DNA of 64,000 bases from Microbacterium sp. T2.11-28 (GCF_950097975.1 NZ_CATNHF010000001.1:496001-560000), one strand, 5' to 3'. Numbered from the stretch's first letter, positions 1 through 9,769 are shown. Notes: a model not told the origin generated them from the sequence alone. Translations and numbers: made by a program.

Positions 1-1130
1 GCGGGGATCCCGCGCGCGGCGAGAGCCGACAGCAGTGCCGCGGACTGCGCATTGGCGCGATACAGCACGGCGATGTCGCTCGGATCGGCCCCGGCCGACA
101 GCTGCGTGGCGATCCGGCCGGCGATCCCCTGCGCCTCCGTCGCGTCGTCGGCGTACGCCGTGACGACCGGAGTCTCGCCGCGCGCGGCGTCCGAGTGGAG
201 ATGGAGTGCGCCCGGCCTGCCGCGCATGAGCTCGTTGGCCACGTCGAGGATCGCCGGATCCGAGCGGTAGTTGCGCTCCAGCCTCACGACCTTCGCGTCG
301 GCGTAGCGCTCCTCGAAGCCGAGCAGGAAGCGCGGATCGGCGCCGGCGAAGGAGTACACGGTCTGGCTGGCGTCGCCGACCACGCACAGGTCGCGGCGGT
401 CGCCGAGCCAGAGCTCGAGCAGCCGGTTCTGCAGCGGCGACACGTCCTGGAACTCGTCCACCGTGAAGTGCCGGTACTGCTCGCGCACCTGCGCGGCCAC
501 CCGCGGCTCGGATTCGAGCATGCCCGCGCAGGCCAGCAGCACGTCCTCGAAGTCGAGCTGGCGCCGCTCGTCCTTGATCTTCTCGTACGCCCGCTGGAGG
601 TCGGCCATCGCCTGCACGTCCACGCGCCCGATCGCATCGGGGCGGTCTCGCGCCGCCTGCTCGATGGAGCGCATCGTGACCTTGCGCCATTCGATCCGGG
701 CGGCCACATCGCGCAGGGTCGCGCCGTCCAGGTTGAGCCCGAGCGCGTCGGCGGCCTGCCCCAGCACCCGGACCTTGCCGGAGAGGATGGTGGGCGCCGT
801 GTCGCCGGCGACCTGCGGCCAGAAGTGGTTCAGCTGGGCCAGTGCGGCGGCGTGGAACGTCCGCGCCGCGACGCCCTCGACTCCCAGCGCGCGCAGGCGG
901 CCGCGCATCTCGCCCGCGGCCTTCGCGGTGAACGTGACCGCCATGACGCGCGCGGGCGAGTAGGCCCCCGTGTCGACGCCGTGCGCGATGCGGTGCGTGA
1001 TCACCCGCGTCTTGCCCGTCCCCGCGCCCGCCAGCACGCAGACCGGGCCCCGCAGGACGGACGCGGCCTCCCGCTGCGCCCCGTCGAGGGCGTCGAGGGG
1101 GTCGCGGACGTCGAGAGGGTCGCCGCTCAC
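1..1130 (-). CDS. uvrD2: UvrD2-type ATP-dependent DNA helicase (C-terminus outside window)
   Basis: Superfamily 1 DNA helicase; only the first 376 residues are visible. Seen: Walker A AGAGTGKT at residues 34-41, motif II DEFQD near 223, motif III GDASQTVYSFAG near 250 and motif IV LERNYRSD. The GTG start overlaps the nudC stop (GTGA), so it is probably translated after nudC. The order uvrD2-nudC-(one gene)-adnB-adnA matches M. tuberculosis Rv3198c-Rv3202c, where UvrD2 is an essential 3'-5' helicase; this is why I name UvrD2 rather than UvrD1/PcrA. The HRDC and zinc-finger parts expected at the C-terminus cannot be checked here. Confidence 0.9.
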   Translation of the reverse strand, partial: MSGDPLDVRDPLDALDGAQREAASVLRGPVCVLAGAGTGKTRVITHRIAHGVDTGAYSPARVMAVTFTAKAAGEMRGRLRALGVEGVAARTFHAAALAQLNHFWPQVAGDTAPTILSGKVRVLGQAADALGLNLDGATLRDVAARIEWRKVTMRSIEQAARDRPDAIGRVDVQAMADLQRAYEKIKDERRQLDFEDVLLACAGMLESEPRVAAQVREQYRHFTVDEFQDVSPLQNRLLELWLGDRRDLCVVGDASQTVYSFAGADPRFLLGFEERYADAKVVRLERNYRSDPAILDVANELMRGRPGALHLHSDAARGETPVVTAYADDATEAQGIAGRIATQLSAGADPSDIAVLYRANAQSAALLSALAARGIP

Positions 1131-2032
1131 GCCTCGACCCAGTCGCGGATGAGCCGGTGGGCGATCGACGCGCGTCCGGGGAGGCGGACCTCGCCCTCGC
1201 CGGCGAAGGCGGCGACGAGTTCGGCCCGGGTGAACCACCTGACGTCGACGATCTCCTCGCCGTCGGGGCGCGCACGGTCCGGGTCGGCGGCGACGGCGTG
1301 GAAGCCGAGCATGAGCGAGCGCGGGTACGGCCAGGACTGAGAGCCCCGGTACCGCAGGTCGGTGAGGTGCACGCCCGCCTCCTCCTCGATCTCCCGCAGG
1401 ATCGCCGATTCGAGGGACTCCCCCGCCTCGACGAACCCCGCGAAGGTCGAGTACATGTTGCGCTCGGCCCACACGGCGTTCTTGCCGAGCAGCAGGCGTT
1501 CGCCGGGCTCGTCGGTGACCGCGACGATCACCGCCGGATCGGTGCGCGGGAAGTGCTCGCGTCCGCACACCGTGCACGAGCGCGCCCAGCCGCCCGATCG
1601 CAGCGTGGTCGTCCCGCCGCAGCGAGGGCAGTAGGCGGCGTCGATCAGCCAGCGGCCGAGAGCGAGCGCGCCGACGAAGAGGGCGGCCTGCTCGGCGGGG
1701 AGGTCGCCGCCGACGACGCGCAGCGAGCCCCACGTCGACGCGGCGACCGGTGCGTCCGCCTCGGCGTCGACGGCCGCGACGAGCACCGCCGTGCCGTCGG
1801 TCGTGCGGCCGAGGAAGGCCCAGACGGCTCCGGCACCGACCTCGGCGGGGGCGGACAAGGCGAGCGTCCCGTCCTCGGACAGGGGCGCGGTGTCGCCGCG
1901 CACGACGAGGACCCGGGTGTCGGAGCGGCCCCGGAGGCGCTCGACGATCCCCGGCTCGGCGCGCTCGTCGGCCGCGCGGTCGAAGCTCGCGCGTGCCAGC
2001 GGGGGCAGCTTCGGGGCGTCCGTCGGCGTCAT
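1127..2032 (-). CDS. nudC: NAD(+) diphosphatase / NADH pyrophosphatase, Nudix family
   Basis: Hydrolyses NAD(H) to NMN(H) and AMP; NudC enzymes also remove NAD caps from RNA. The 301-residue protein has a four-Cys zinc ribbon (Cys135, 138, 153, 156), a complete Nudix box from about residue 199 (G-x5-E-x7-REVEEEAG pattern, here REIEEEAG) and the NudC-specific SQSWPYPRS motif at 231-239, which matches the SQPWPFPxS signature. I chose the ATG with an AGAGG ribosome site 5-10 bases upstream rather than the longer upstream reading. It is followed with a 4-base overlap by uvrD2. The usual neighbour of DNA helicases in actinobacteria. Confidence 0.95.
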   Translation of the reverse strand: MTPTDAPKLPPLARASFDRAADERAEPGIVERLRGRSDTRVLVVRGDTAPLSEDGTLALSAPAEVGAGAVWAFLGRTTDGTAVLVAAVDAEADAPVAASTWGSLRVVGGDLPAEQAALFVGALALGRWLIDAAYCPRCGGTTTLRSGGWARSCTVCGREHFPRTDPAVIVAVTDEPGERLLLGKNAVWAERNMYSTFAGFVEAGESLESAILREIEEEAGVHLTDLRYRGSQSWPYPRSLMLGFHAVAADPDRARPDGEEIVDVRWFTRAELVAAFAGEGEVRLPGRASIAHRLIRDWVEA

Positions 2033-2083
2033 CGAGGACCTCTCTTGCGGGCGTGGCGCGAAGGCACCGGGACGTGCCCCGCC

Positions 2084-2096
2084 TACCCTGGGGGGC
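2084..2096 (+). promoter_or_regulatory. Leaderless -10 box TACCCT, 7 bases before ATG
   Basis: TANNNT hexamer followed by seven bases (GGGGGGC) and the ATG of the phosphotransferase-like gene. Spacing puts transcription start at or next to the start codon. Confidence 0.6.
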
Positions 2097-3320
2097 ATGG
2101 CACGCTCACCTCTCACTCTAGCCGCGTCGGTGACGGCCGCCCTTCCTCGCGCGGGAGTCGTGGGCGTCGCCTCGTTGACCGAAGGCGCCGCCGGACGCTA
2201 CGACAGCGCCGTCGCCGCGCTCGACGACGGCCGCCGCGTGGTGGTCCGCGTGCCCGTCGACGCCGACGCCGACCGCGACCTGCGCGCCGAGGCCCGCGCC
2301 CTCGCCGCTCTCACCGCCGGCGTGCGGGCGGTGGTGCCGTTCACTGCTCCCGCCGTCCTCGGCGACACGGTCCTCGGCGGCAGCGCCGTCGTCGTGCAGA
2401 CCTGGCTGCCGGGATACCGGGTCGATGCGGCGCAGGTCCCTCCCGGACCGGGCGTGGCGACCGCGCTCGGCGCCGCGATCGCGACCGTCCACGACCTGCC
2501 GGCCTCCGTCGTCCGCGACGCCGGGCTCCCGGTGCTCGACGCGACCCGGGTGCGCGCCGAGGCCGAGCGACTGCTCGATCGCGCCGAGGCCACCGGCCTT
2601 CTCCCCTTCGGCCTGCTGCGCCGCTGGAGCGCGGCGATCGCCGCCGACGCGCTCTGGCACTTCGAGACGACGGTGATCCTCGGCGGCGTCGACCCCGCCT
2701 CGTTCCTCTTCGAGGACGACGCCGAGGGCGTCCCGACGATCACGGGTCTGCTTCACTGGGGCGGACTCGCCGTCGGCGACCCCGCCGTCGACCTGCGCTG
2801 GCTCGCCTCCGGACCCGATGCCCGCGTCGACGTGCTCGACGCCTACGCCGAGGCGTCCCACCGCGCCGTCGACGGCGCCCTCTGGGAGCGGGCGCGCCTC
2901 CACGCCGAGCTGGAGTTCGCATCGTGGCTCGTGCACGGACACGCCGAAGGCGCGGACGGCGTCGTCGCCGACGCGGTCGCGCTGCTCGACGCCCTCGACG
3001 AGAGCGTGCGCGATGCGCCGCCCCTCGCGCAGGAAGCCGTCACCGTCGACGACGCCATCGCCGCGTTCGGACGGGTGCCCGAGGCCGCGGCCGTGGACAC
3101 CTCGATGCAGACCGACACCTACGACGCCGAGGCGCTCGGGGAGTACACGAGCGATCACCCCGCCGAGGCGGCGACGAGCGGCACCGGCGTCACGGAGGAG
3201 GAGACCGCTCCGATCGAGCTGTCCGAGTGGTCGCCGCAGCTCCCCTCGGAGCACGCCGACGCCGACGACCCCGACCAGGCGGCGCGCAACGCGCTCCGGC
3301 GCTGGACCGAGACGGCCTGA
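2097..3320 (+). CDS. Phosphotransferase-fold protein, probable pseudokinase
   Basis: 407 residues resembling aminoglycoside/macrolide phosphotransferases: an N-lobe strand RRVVVRVP, and a C-lobe segment LHWGGLAVGDPAVDL that aligns with the GLIDWxxxxVADPAVDF segment of macrolide kinases. The catalytic loop, normally HGDLxxxN, reads HFETTVILGGVDPASF, and the metal-binding Asp of the IDW motif is His, so both essential acids are missing. A low-complexity acidic tail of roughly 100 residues follows the domain. It is divergent from nudC and ends 32 bases from the convergent adnB. Function unknown; the location between repair genes is the only clue. Resistance activity is unlikely. Confidence 0.72.
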   Translation: MARSPLTLAASVTAALPRAGVVGVASLTEGAAGRYDSAVAALDDGRRVVVRVPVDADADRDLRAEARALAALTAGVRAVVPFTAPAVLGDTVLGGSAVVVQTWLPGYRVDAAQVPPGPGVATALGAAIATVHDLPASVVRDAGLPVLDATRVRAEAERLLDRAEATGLLPFGLLRRWSAAIAADALWHFETTVILGGVDPASFLFEDDAEGVPTITGLLHWGGLAVGDPAVDLRWLASGPDARVDVLDAYAEASHRAVDGALWERARLHAELEFASWLVHGHAEGADGVVADAVALLDALDESVRDAPPLAQEAVTVDDAIAAFGRVPEAAAVDTSMQTDTYDAEALGEYTSDHPAEAATSGTGVTEEETAPIELSEWSPQLPSEHADADDPDQAARNALRRWTETA

Positions 3321-3352
3321 CCGCAGCACACCGGCGCGCAGGCGCGGCGGCG

Positions 3353-6300
3353 TCAGCCTCGGAGAACGAGGTCGTCGGCGACGTAGTACAGGACGACGTC
3401 GATGCGCTCCAGCGGCGTCCCGTGCTTGCGGTGGTACGCCTGCCGGTACAGCTCGAGCTGCAGCATCCGCTCCTCCCGCTCCGCGGCGGTGCGGGGCGGG
3501 CGTCCCGTCTTCCAGTCGACGATCTCGATCCGCCCCTCGCGCTCGTACACGGCGTCGAGCTTGCAGATCACGACGTGGGGGCGGCCGTCCGGCAGCAGGT
3601 CGTCGGCGGTGAAGTCGATCTCGGTCTCGACGGCGATCGGCTGCAGGCCGGCCCATTCCGAGGCGAGGAAGCGCTCCTTCAGCCCGGCGAGCGCTGCGGT
3701 GTCCGCGCCCGCCATCGCGGTCGACTCGTCCTCCTGCTCCCACAGGCCGTCGTCGTCGGAGGCGCCCGCGCCGCTGATCCCCGAGCGCTGCTCGACCCAC
3801 GCGTGGAAGAGCGTGCCCAGCCGCGTCTGCCGATAGGGCCTCTCCGGCAGCGGGCGCGCCGCCGCCGCGGCGGCAGCGGCGTAATCCCCCGCGAACTCCT
3901 TGAACCGCGACGCCGGGATCCGCGTCGGCGCGACCGGCGCCGGGCCCGACCGCCGCGCCTCCCGCTCCGCCAGGAGCAGTGCCAGATCGCGCGACGGTTC
4001 GGCCGGGGGCCGCCGGGCGGCCGCGCGCACGGCGGCGGCGGCCTCCTCGACCCGTCTCCGACGCTCCCCCAGCGGATCGAGCGGCCACGACAGGAGGCGA
4101 CGCTCATCGAGGTACGGATCCTCACCCGGGTCGCCGTCGGCATCGAGGGCGAGGTCCAGCGCGGCCGCGATCTCGCGGAGGAACGGGCTGGCCGCCCTCG
4201 GCGCGCGCGTGCCGGACCACGCGGCACCGGTCAGGAGCAGATGATCGCGGGCGCGCGTGACGGCCACGTACGCGAGCCGGCGCTCCTCCTCGAGGCGGCG
4301 CTCCTCCAGCGCGTGCTTGAAGGCCAGGAGCTCGTCACGGAGATCCTGCTGGGTGGGAGCGTCGTCGGCTCCCCACCGCAGCCGCGGCAGCCAGTCGCGG
4401 TCGCCGCGGAACGGATACGGGAGCACGCCGAAGCGCAGCCAGCCGAGACCGTCCCGCGCCTTGGCCGGCAGCTCCTCCTCGACGGCGCGGACGACGGCCA
4501 CGGCGTCCCACTCCAGACCCTTGGATCCGTGGATCGTCAGGAGCTGCACGACGTCGTCCTCGGGCGGCTCGGTGCGGGGCGCGAACTCGTCCAGTCGTTC
4601 GGCGCGGTCCAGCCACGCGAGCAGCGCGGAGAGGGATCCGGAGTCGTCGGTGGCGAGGAAGCCCTGCAGCTCGTCCACGAACGCACGCAGCTGATCGCCG
4701 GCGATGCGCGCCGGACCGCGCGACTCGTTCGCGGCCAGCTCGATGTCCAGCCGGAGCTCGATCTCGATCAGTCGCACCAGATCGGGCACCGGGATGCCCA
4801 CCGCGCGTCGGAGGCCCGCGAACACGGCGGCGGCCTCGCGGAGCCGGGCGCGGCCGGCGTCGCTGAATCCCGTCAGCCAGCCGTGGTCGGCCGGCTGACG
4901 AAGCACGAAGTCGAGGGCGTCGACGAGCGAGGCGGACTCGTCGCCCGCGCGGCGCATGCGGTCGGCGACGTCCGCGTCGAGCTGCTGCAGGGCGGTGTCG
5001 TGACGAGCGATCCGCCGCGCGAGGGCCGCCAGCGCGCGAAGATCGGCGAGACCGATCGCCCACCGCGGCCCCGACAGGAGCCGGATGAGCGCGGATCCCG
5101 CGGTGGGATCGCTGATGACCCGCAGCGCCGAGACCACGTCGACGACCTCGGGCGTGGACAGCAGGCCCCCGAGCCCCAGGATGCGGTGCGGGATGCCGCG
5201 GCGCGCGAGAGCGTCGGCGAAGCGCACCATGTGCTTCTTCGCACGGAACAGCACCGCACCGGTGGTCCCCCGACCCTCGGCGGCACGCTCGGTGCGCACG
5301 CGCGCGAACCACTCGGCGACGCGCTCCGCCTCGCCGTCGGCGTCGGTGTCGTAGCCGACGTCGACCCGGCCCCGCGGCGCCTGCGGGCGGGCCCGCAGCT
5401 CGCCCACCGTCACCTGCGACCGCGTCGCCAGCGGCTCGAGCACCGCGTTCGCGGCGGCGAGGACCGACTCGCTGTTGCGCCAGCTCGTCAGCAGCGCGAA
5501 GGTCTCGCTGTCGCCCGCCGGAGCGAACGCCGCCGCGAATCCGCCCAGGTTGCCCGCGCTCGCGCCCCGCCACCCGTAGATCGACTGATGCGGATCGCCC
5601 ACCGCCATGACCGCGGCCCCCGCGAACACCTCGGCCAGCAGGTCGCTCTGCACCACCGACGTGTCCTGGTACTCGTCCAGGAGGACGACGCGGTAGCGGC
5701 TGCGCAGCTCCCCGGCCACCGACGGATGGCCGCGGACGATCTCGAGCGCTCCGGCGACCTGGTCGGAGAAGTCGATCACGCCGCGCCGCCGCTTCTGCTC
5801 GGCGTACTCGCGGGCGAGCGAGGTGAGGACGCCGAGGCCGTCGATCGCCGCGAGCGCCTTGTTCACGTCGGCGTAGACGCCCTGGCCCTGCCGGCGGGAG
5901 GGCCGCTCCCGCACCTGCGCGAGGGTCTCCGGGAAGGCGGCGAGCAGGTCGAGGTCCACCAGGTTGTCGGCGGCATCGCGAGCGATCCGCAGGGCGGCGT
6001 CGATGATCGTCGAGGGCCGGTACTCGATGCCCTCCAGACGCGGGTCGTCCGCATCGTGCACGACCCGGCGCATGAGCAGCCACGCCGCCGACTCGCTCAG
6101 CACCACGGCCTCGGCGTCGCGGCCCACGCGGACGGCGTTCTCGCGCACGATCGCGTCGGCGAAGCTGTTGTACGTGGCGACCGTCGGGCGGTGGAGCATC
6201 GCGTCGGCGGGGGCCTCGGCGGCGGGAGCCCCTGCCGCCAGGGCGTCCAGCGCGGCGCGGCGCGCACTCTCCGGCGCGCCCGCCTGCTCCATCCGGGCGA

Positions 6301-6652
6301 AGACGTCGAGGGCACCGGCTGCATGCAGCTCGGCGAGGCGGGGAAGCAGCCCGCGCTGCTCGAACTCCGCCAGCCGCTGGAGCCTGCGCTGGATGCGCTC
6401 GGCCAGCTCACCCGCCGCCTTGCGGGTGAAGGTGAGGCCGAGCACCTCCTCCCGCCGCACCAGACCGTTCGCGACCAGCCAGACCACGCGCCCGGCCATG
6501 GTCTCGGTCTTCCCGCTGCCCGCGCCGGCGACCACCAGCGCGGGCGCCAGCGGTGCGGCGATGACCGCGGCCTGCTCCTCGGTGGGCGGGAACTGTCCCA
6601 GGGCGGCGGCGACCGCATAGGGCGAGAGGAGCGCGCGGGTGCCGTCGGTCAC
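3353..6652 (-). CDS. adnB: AdnB subunit of the AdnAB helicase-nuclease
   Basis: Motor-nuclease subunit for double-strand-break end resection, the actinobacterial counterpart of RecBCD/AddAB. Its 1,099 residues are close to the mycobacterial length of about 1,095. Visible: Walker A AGAGSGKT at 42-49, motif II LDEYQD near 327, GDPHQSIYGWRG, helicase repeats, and a RecB-type nuclease near the C-terminus with LDAVYE and DWKTG around 1,045. The GTG start overlaps the adnA stop by four bases (GTGA), so the subunits are translationally coupled. In mycobacteria AdnB is the dominant motor, consistent with its canonical motifs here. Confidence 0.92.
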   Translation of the reverse strand: MTDGTRALLSPYAVAAALGQFPPTEEQAAVIAAPLAPALVVAGAGSGKTETMAGRVVWLVANGLVRREEVLGLTFTRKAAGELAERIQRRLQRLAEFEQRGLLPRLAELHAAGALDVFARMEQAGAPESARRAALDALAAGAPAAEAPADAMLHRPTVATYNSFADAIVRENAVRVGRDAEAVVLSESAAWLLMRRVVHDADDPRLEGIEYRPSTIIDAALRIARDAADNLVDLDLLAAFPETLAQVRERPSRRQGQGVYADVNKALAAIDGLGVLTSLAREYAEQKRRRGVIDFSDQVAGALEIVRGHPSVAGELRSRYRVVLLDEYQDTSVVQSDLLAEVFAGAAVMAVGDPHQSIYGWRGASAGNLGGFAAAFAPAGDSETFALLTSWRNSESVLAAANAVLEPLATRSQVTVGELRARPQAPRGRVDVGYDTDADGEAERVAEWFARVRTERAAEGRGTTGAVLFRAKKHMVRFADALARRGIPHRILGLGGLLSTPEVVDVVSALRVISDPTAGSALIRLLSGPRWAIGLADLRALAALARRIARHDTALQQLDADVADRMRRAGDESASLVDALDFVLRQPADHGWLTGFSDAGRARLREAAAVFAGLRRAVGIPVPDLVRLIEIELRLDIELAANESRGPARIAGDQLRAFVDELQGFLATDDSGSLSALLAWLDRAERLDEFAPRTEPPEDDVVQLLTIHGSKGLEWDAVAVVRAVEEELPAKARDGLGWLRFGVLPYPFRGDRDWLPRLRWGADDAPTQQDLRDELLAFKHALEERRLEEERRLAYVAVTRARDHLLLTGAAWSGTRAPRAASPFLREIAAALDLALDADGDPGEDPYLDERRLLSWPLDPLGERRRRVEEAAAAVRAAARRPPAEPSRDLALLLAEREARRSGPAPVAPTRIPASRFKEFAGDYAAAAAAAARPLPERPYRQTRLGTLFHAWVEQRSGISGAGASDDDGLWEQEDESTAMAGADTAALAGLKERFLASEWAGLQPIAVETEIDFTADDLLPDGRPHVVICKLDAVYEREGRIEIVDWKTGRPPRTAAEREERMLQLELYRQAYHRKHGTPLERIDVVLYYVADDLVLRG

Positions 6653-9600
6653 GTGGAGCTCACCGCCCCGACCGTGTGGATCCGGCAGAGGCCGTGCGTG
6701 TGGTCGTCCCGGCAGTGCGCCTCGTAGGGGGCGAGGAACTCGCGCCCGCCCATCACCTGCACCGCCTGCTGGATGCGGGTCAGGAACGCGCCGCGCGTCT
6801 CGTCGTCGAAGGGCTGCTGCGCGGGCGTCGCATAGGGCGCGTTGCGCGTCTGCCGGAGGACCAGGAGCTTGGCGCCTCCCGCGGGCAGTCCCGCCGCGGC
6901 GGGGATCGCCCCCCGCTCGTGGGCGAGCTGGTACGCGCTCAGCTGGGGGTTGCCGGTGGCCGCCGCCGTCCCGGTGGCCTGGGAGCGGCCGGTCTTGAGG
7001 TCCACGATCACGACCGTGCCCTCGGCGGTGAGCTCCACGCGGTCGACCGTGCCGCTGATGACGGCGGGAAGGCCGGCGCCCTCGACGGGGACCTCGAGCT
7101 CGAAGTGCGGCTCCGCGCTCAGCAGGCGCGTTCCGGCGGCCTGCACGTCGCGCAGGTAGCGTCCGAGGCGCGACACGAGGTCGCGGGCTCGCACGCGCTC
7201 GGCGCGCTCGATCCAGGCCGCCTCGAACTCCAGCTCGCCCCACCGCTCCTCCACGACCGCCCAGAGGGCCTCCTCGTCGGCGCCCTCCGCATGCTCGAGC
7301 GCGGCGTGGATCAGGGTGCCCAGGCCCGCCGTCACACTGCCGGAGTCACCGCCCAGGTCGCCGATCACCCAGTTCAGCTGGCACTCGTCGATCGACTCGA
7401 GCTTGGACGGCGAGACGCGGGCCTGTTCGGTGCCGAGGTCGTAGAGCGGCGTGTCGGTCGACACCGGCGCGATCCCGTACCAGTGCTCGGGCGGCGCCCC
7501 CGCCACTCCCGCGGCCGCCAGCAGCGCCAGCTGCTCGGCAGCCTCCTGCCGCACGGGCGGCGGGACGCGGTCGGCGGTGAGGCTGCGGCGATGCTGTGCG
7601 ACGAGACCGCGCAGCGACAGCGGGTGCTCGGCCGATCGCGGGGCCGGCTGGGCCGGCGGCAGGAGCTCGAACAGCACGCTCGGACCGGTGTCGTCGTCGT
7701 CGACGGCCGTGACGACGACGCGGCTGCGTGCCCGCGAGACCGCCCGCGCGAACAGCCGCAGTTCGTCGTGGAGCACCGCGCGGCGCCGATCGACGGTCGC
7801 CGGATCCACGCCTTCGTCGAGTCCGAGCCGCCAGGTCTCCAGGAGGCTCCCGCGCACCCGCAGGTTCGGCCAGACGCCGTCCTGCACGCCGGCGACCACC
7901 ACGGTGTCGAACTCGGCGCCGAGAGCGCCGGCCGGCGTCATCACGCGGACCGCGTCGTGCGGCACGGGGGCGCTCAAGCGGTCCTCGGCGACGTCCGAGT
8001 CCAGGACGCCGCGGACGAACGCGAGCGCCGACGTGCCGTCCTCGCGCTCACCGTGCCGCTTGGCCGCCTGGAAGAGCGCCACGACCGCGTCGAGATCCCT
8101 GCCGGCCTGGTCGGCGAGCGGGCCATGGCCGCGCGCGGCCTCCTGCCATGCGCGCTCGCGTCCCGAGCGCTCCCACGCGGTCCAGAGCAGCTCGTGCGCC
8201 GTCGCCCCCTCCGCGAGCTGGCTGCGCAGCGCCTCGAGCGTCTGGGCCACCCGCGCCGCGCGGCGTCCCTCACGGGTGTCGAGCAGCTCGAACTCGAGCG
8301 GATGCCGCATCGCCGACAGCAGGAGCTCCCGCGCCGGGGAGTCGTCGGGATCCTCGCGACGGAGTGCGGCGTGACGCAGCGCGGTGCGCAGACGACGAAG
8401 CTCCACCGTGTCCATCCCGGCCCCGCGCAGCGCCTCGACGACCGCGTCCGCCTCCCACTGCCGCGGATCCTCCGCGGCGAGCTCGACCATCCGCAGCAGG
8501 TCGCGCACGGCGGCCGACGAGGCCAGCGTGCGCGTGGGCCCGGTCGCCCCGGTGGGCACCTCGCGCGCCGCGAGCTCGTCCTCGAGCGCCGCGACCTGCC
8601 GCGCGTCGTGGGCGATGACGGCGCACTGGGCCCACGGGATGCCGTCGTGCACGTGCCGCTCGCGCAGCAGGCGGGCGATCGTGTCGTACTCCTCGCCGGC
8701 CGACCGGAGCGCGTGCACGCGCACCGATCCGTCCGGATCGGCCCCGCTCGGCCGCCGTCTATGGGACACGACGCCACCGGCCCCGATGCGCGAGGTCACC
8801 TCGGCGACGAGGTCGAGCTGCGACGGTGTGCCGCGGTGCGAGCCGGTGAGCACGTGCACCTCGCCCGCCGAGGCCAGGCGGGCGAAGTTCTCGGGGGAAG
8901 CCCCCCGGAAGGCGCCGGAGCCCACATCGGGGTCGCCGAACGCGAGCACCGCGACGCCGCGGGCGCGCAGCGCCTCCAGCAGCTCGACTCCGCCGCTCGT
9001 GAGCTCCTGCGCGTCGTCGACCAGCACCACGCGCAGCGAGGCCAGCGGACCCAGCTCGCGCGCACCCTCGGGGAGCGCCCGCAGCAGCGAGACCGCCTCG
9101 CGCACCAGCCCGGCCGCGTCGCGGTGCGCACCGCGCATCCGCGCACGGACGTCGTGGTACTCCCGGGCGAAGGAGGCCATCGACGCCCACACCTCCACGC
9201 CCTCGCGCTCGGCGCGCGTCGCGAGCATCGGCGGGTCGATGCCGAGCGTGGTCATCTCCGCCAGGAAGGCGCGCACCTCCGCGCGGAAGCCCCGGGCGGC
9301 GCGGACATCGGCCGGGAGCCACGCCGGCCATCGCGACGCCCCCTCCGCCTCGTCCTCCGCGTCGCCGGCCAGCAGATCCTGGATGATGCCGTCCTCGTCC
9401 GGACCCGTGAGGAGCTGAGGCGGATCGGCGTCGGCGCTCACGCGGACGCTGCGCACGACCTGGAACGCCAGAGCGGCCACCGACTTCGCCAGGGGACCCG
9501 CGGTCGCCACCCCCACGGCCAGCGCGAGCTCGTCGCGCAGCGCCGTCGCCGCGGGCCGCGTCGGCGTGAGGACGACCAGCTCCTCGGGCGACAGTCCACC

Positions 9601-9744
9601 GCCGATCAGCGCCGCCACCCTCGCGAGGATGACCGAGCTCTTGCCCGATCCGGCAGCGCCGACCACGACGCCCGAGGCGTCCGCCGGCAGCGCGATCACC
9701 GTGCGCTGGGCGTCGTCGGAGACCAGAGCGGGAGACGGCGGCAT
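6649..9744 (-). CDS. adnA: AdnA subunit of the AdnAB helicase-nuclease
   Basis: Partner of AdnB with N-terminal UvrD-like motor and C-terminal RecB-family nuclease, 1,031 residues. Walker A GAAGSGKS is at 29-36. Motif II reads VLVDDAQE near 243, with Asp in place of the usual catalytic Glu, which suggests a weak motor. The nuclease shows the DRVE and DLKTG motifs near 916 and QLSAYQLA. Two Cys in the last 20 residues could belong to an iron-sulfur staple, but I cannot confirm four ligands. The ATG was chosen because a TANNNT box lies seven bases upstream; a longer start ten codons earlier would have no such support. Confidence 0.92.
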   Translation of the reverse strand: MPPSPALVSDDAQRTVIALPADASGVVVGAAGSGKSSVILARVAALIGGGLSPEELVVLTPTRPAATALRDELALAVGVATAGPLAKSVAALAFQVVRSVRVSADADPPQLLTGPDEDGIIQDLLAGDAEDEAEGASRWPAWLPADVRAARGFRAEVRAFLAEMTTLGIDPPMLATRAEREGVEVWASMASFAREYHDVRARMRGAHRDAAGLVREAVSLLRALPEGARELGPLASLRVVLVDDAQELTSGGVELLEALRARGVAVLAFGDPDVGSGAFRGASPENFARLASAGEVHVLTGSHRGTPSQLDLVAEVTSRIGAGGVVSHRRRPSGADPDGSVRVHALRSAGEEYDTIARLLRERHVHDGIPWAQCAVIAHDARQVAALEDELAAREVPTGATGPTRTLASSAAVRDLLRMVELAAEDPRQWEADAVVEALRGAGMDTVELRRLRTALRHAALRREDPDDSPARELLLSAMRHPLEFELLDTREGRRAARVAQTLEALRSQLAEGATAHELLWTAWERSGRERAWQEAARGHGPLADQAGRDLDAVVALFQAAKRHGEREDGTSALAFVRGVLDSDVAEDRLSAPVPHDAVRVMTPAGALGAEFDTVVVAGVQDGVWPNLRVRGSLLETWRLGLDEGVDPATVDRRRAVLHDELRLFARAVSRARSRVVVTAVDDDDTGPSVLFELLPPAQPAPRSAEHPLSLRGLVAQHRRSLTADRVPPPVRQEAAEQLALLAAAGVAGAPPEHWYGIAPVSTDTPLYDLGTEQARVSPSKLESIDECQLNWVIGDLGGDSGSVTAGLGTLIHAALEHAEGADEEALWAVVEERWGELEFEAAWIERAERVRARDLVSRLGRYLRDVQAAGTRLLSAEPHFELEVPVEGAGLPAVISGTVDRVELTAEGTVVIVDLKTGRSQATGTAAATGNPQLSAYQLAHERGAIPAAAGLPAGGAKLLVLRQTRNAPYATPAQQPFDDETRGAFLTRIQQAVQVMGGREFLAPYEAHCRDDHTHGLCRIHTVGAVSST

Positions 9745-9757
9745 ACGCTCCACGCTA
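9745..9757 (-). promoter_or_regulatory. Leaderless -10 box TAGCGT, 7 bases before adnA ATG
   Basis: TAGCGT then seven bases then ATG. A GGAG lies only three bases from the ATG, too close to serve as a ribosome site, which favours a leaderless reading. Confidence 0.55.
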
Positions 9758-9769
9758 GCCGCCGCGCCC

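Noticed and set aside
2097..3320. Antibiotic (macrolide or aminoglycoside) resistance kinase
   Set aside because: Both catalytic acids are replaced, so resistance activity is not supported.
1157..6727. Very long plus-strand open frame (1,856 codons)
   Set aside because: Low-complexity translation without domains, opposite to nudC, adnB and others that have clear motifs. An effect of high GC.
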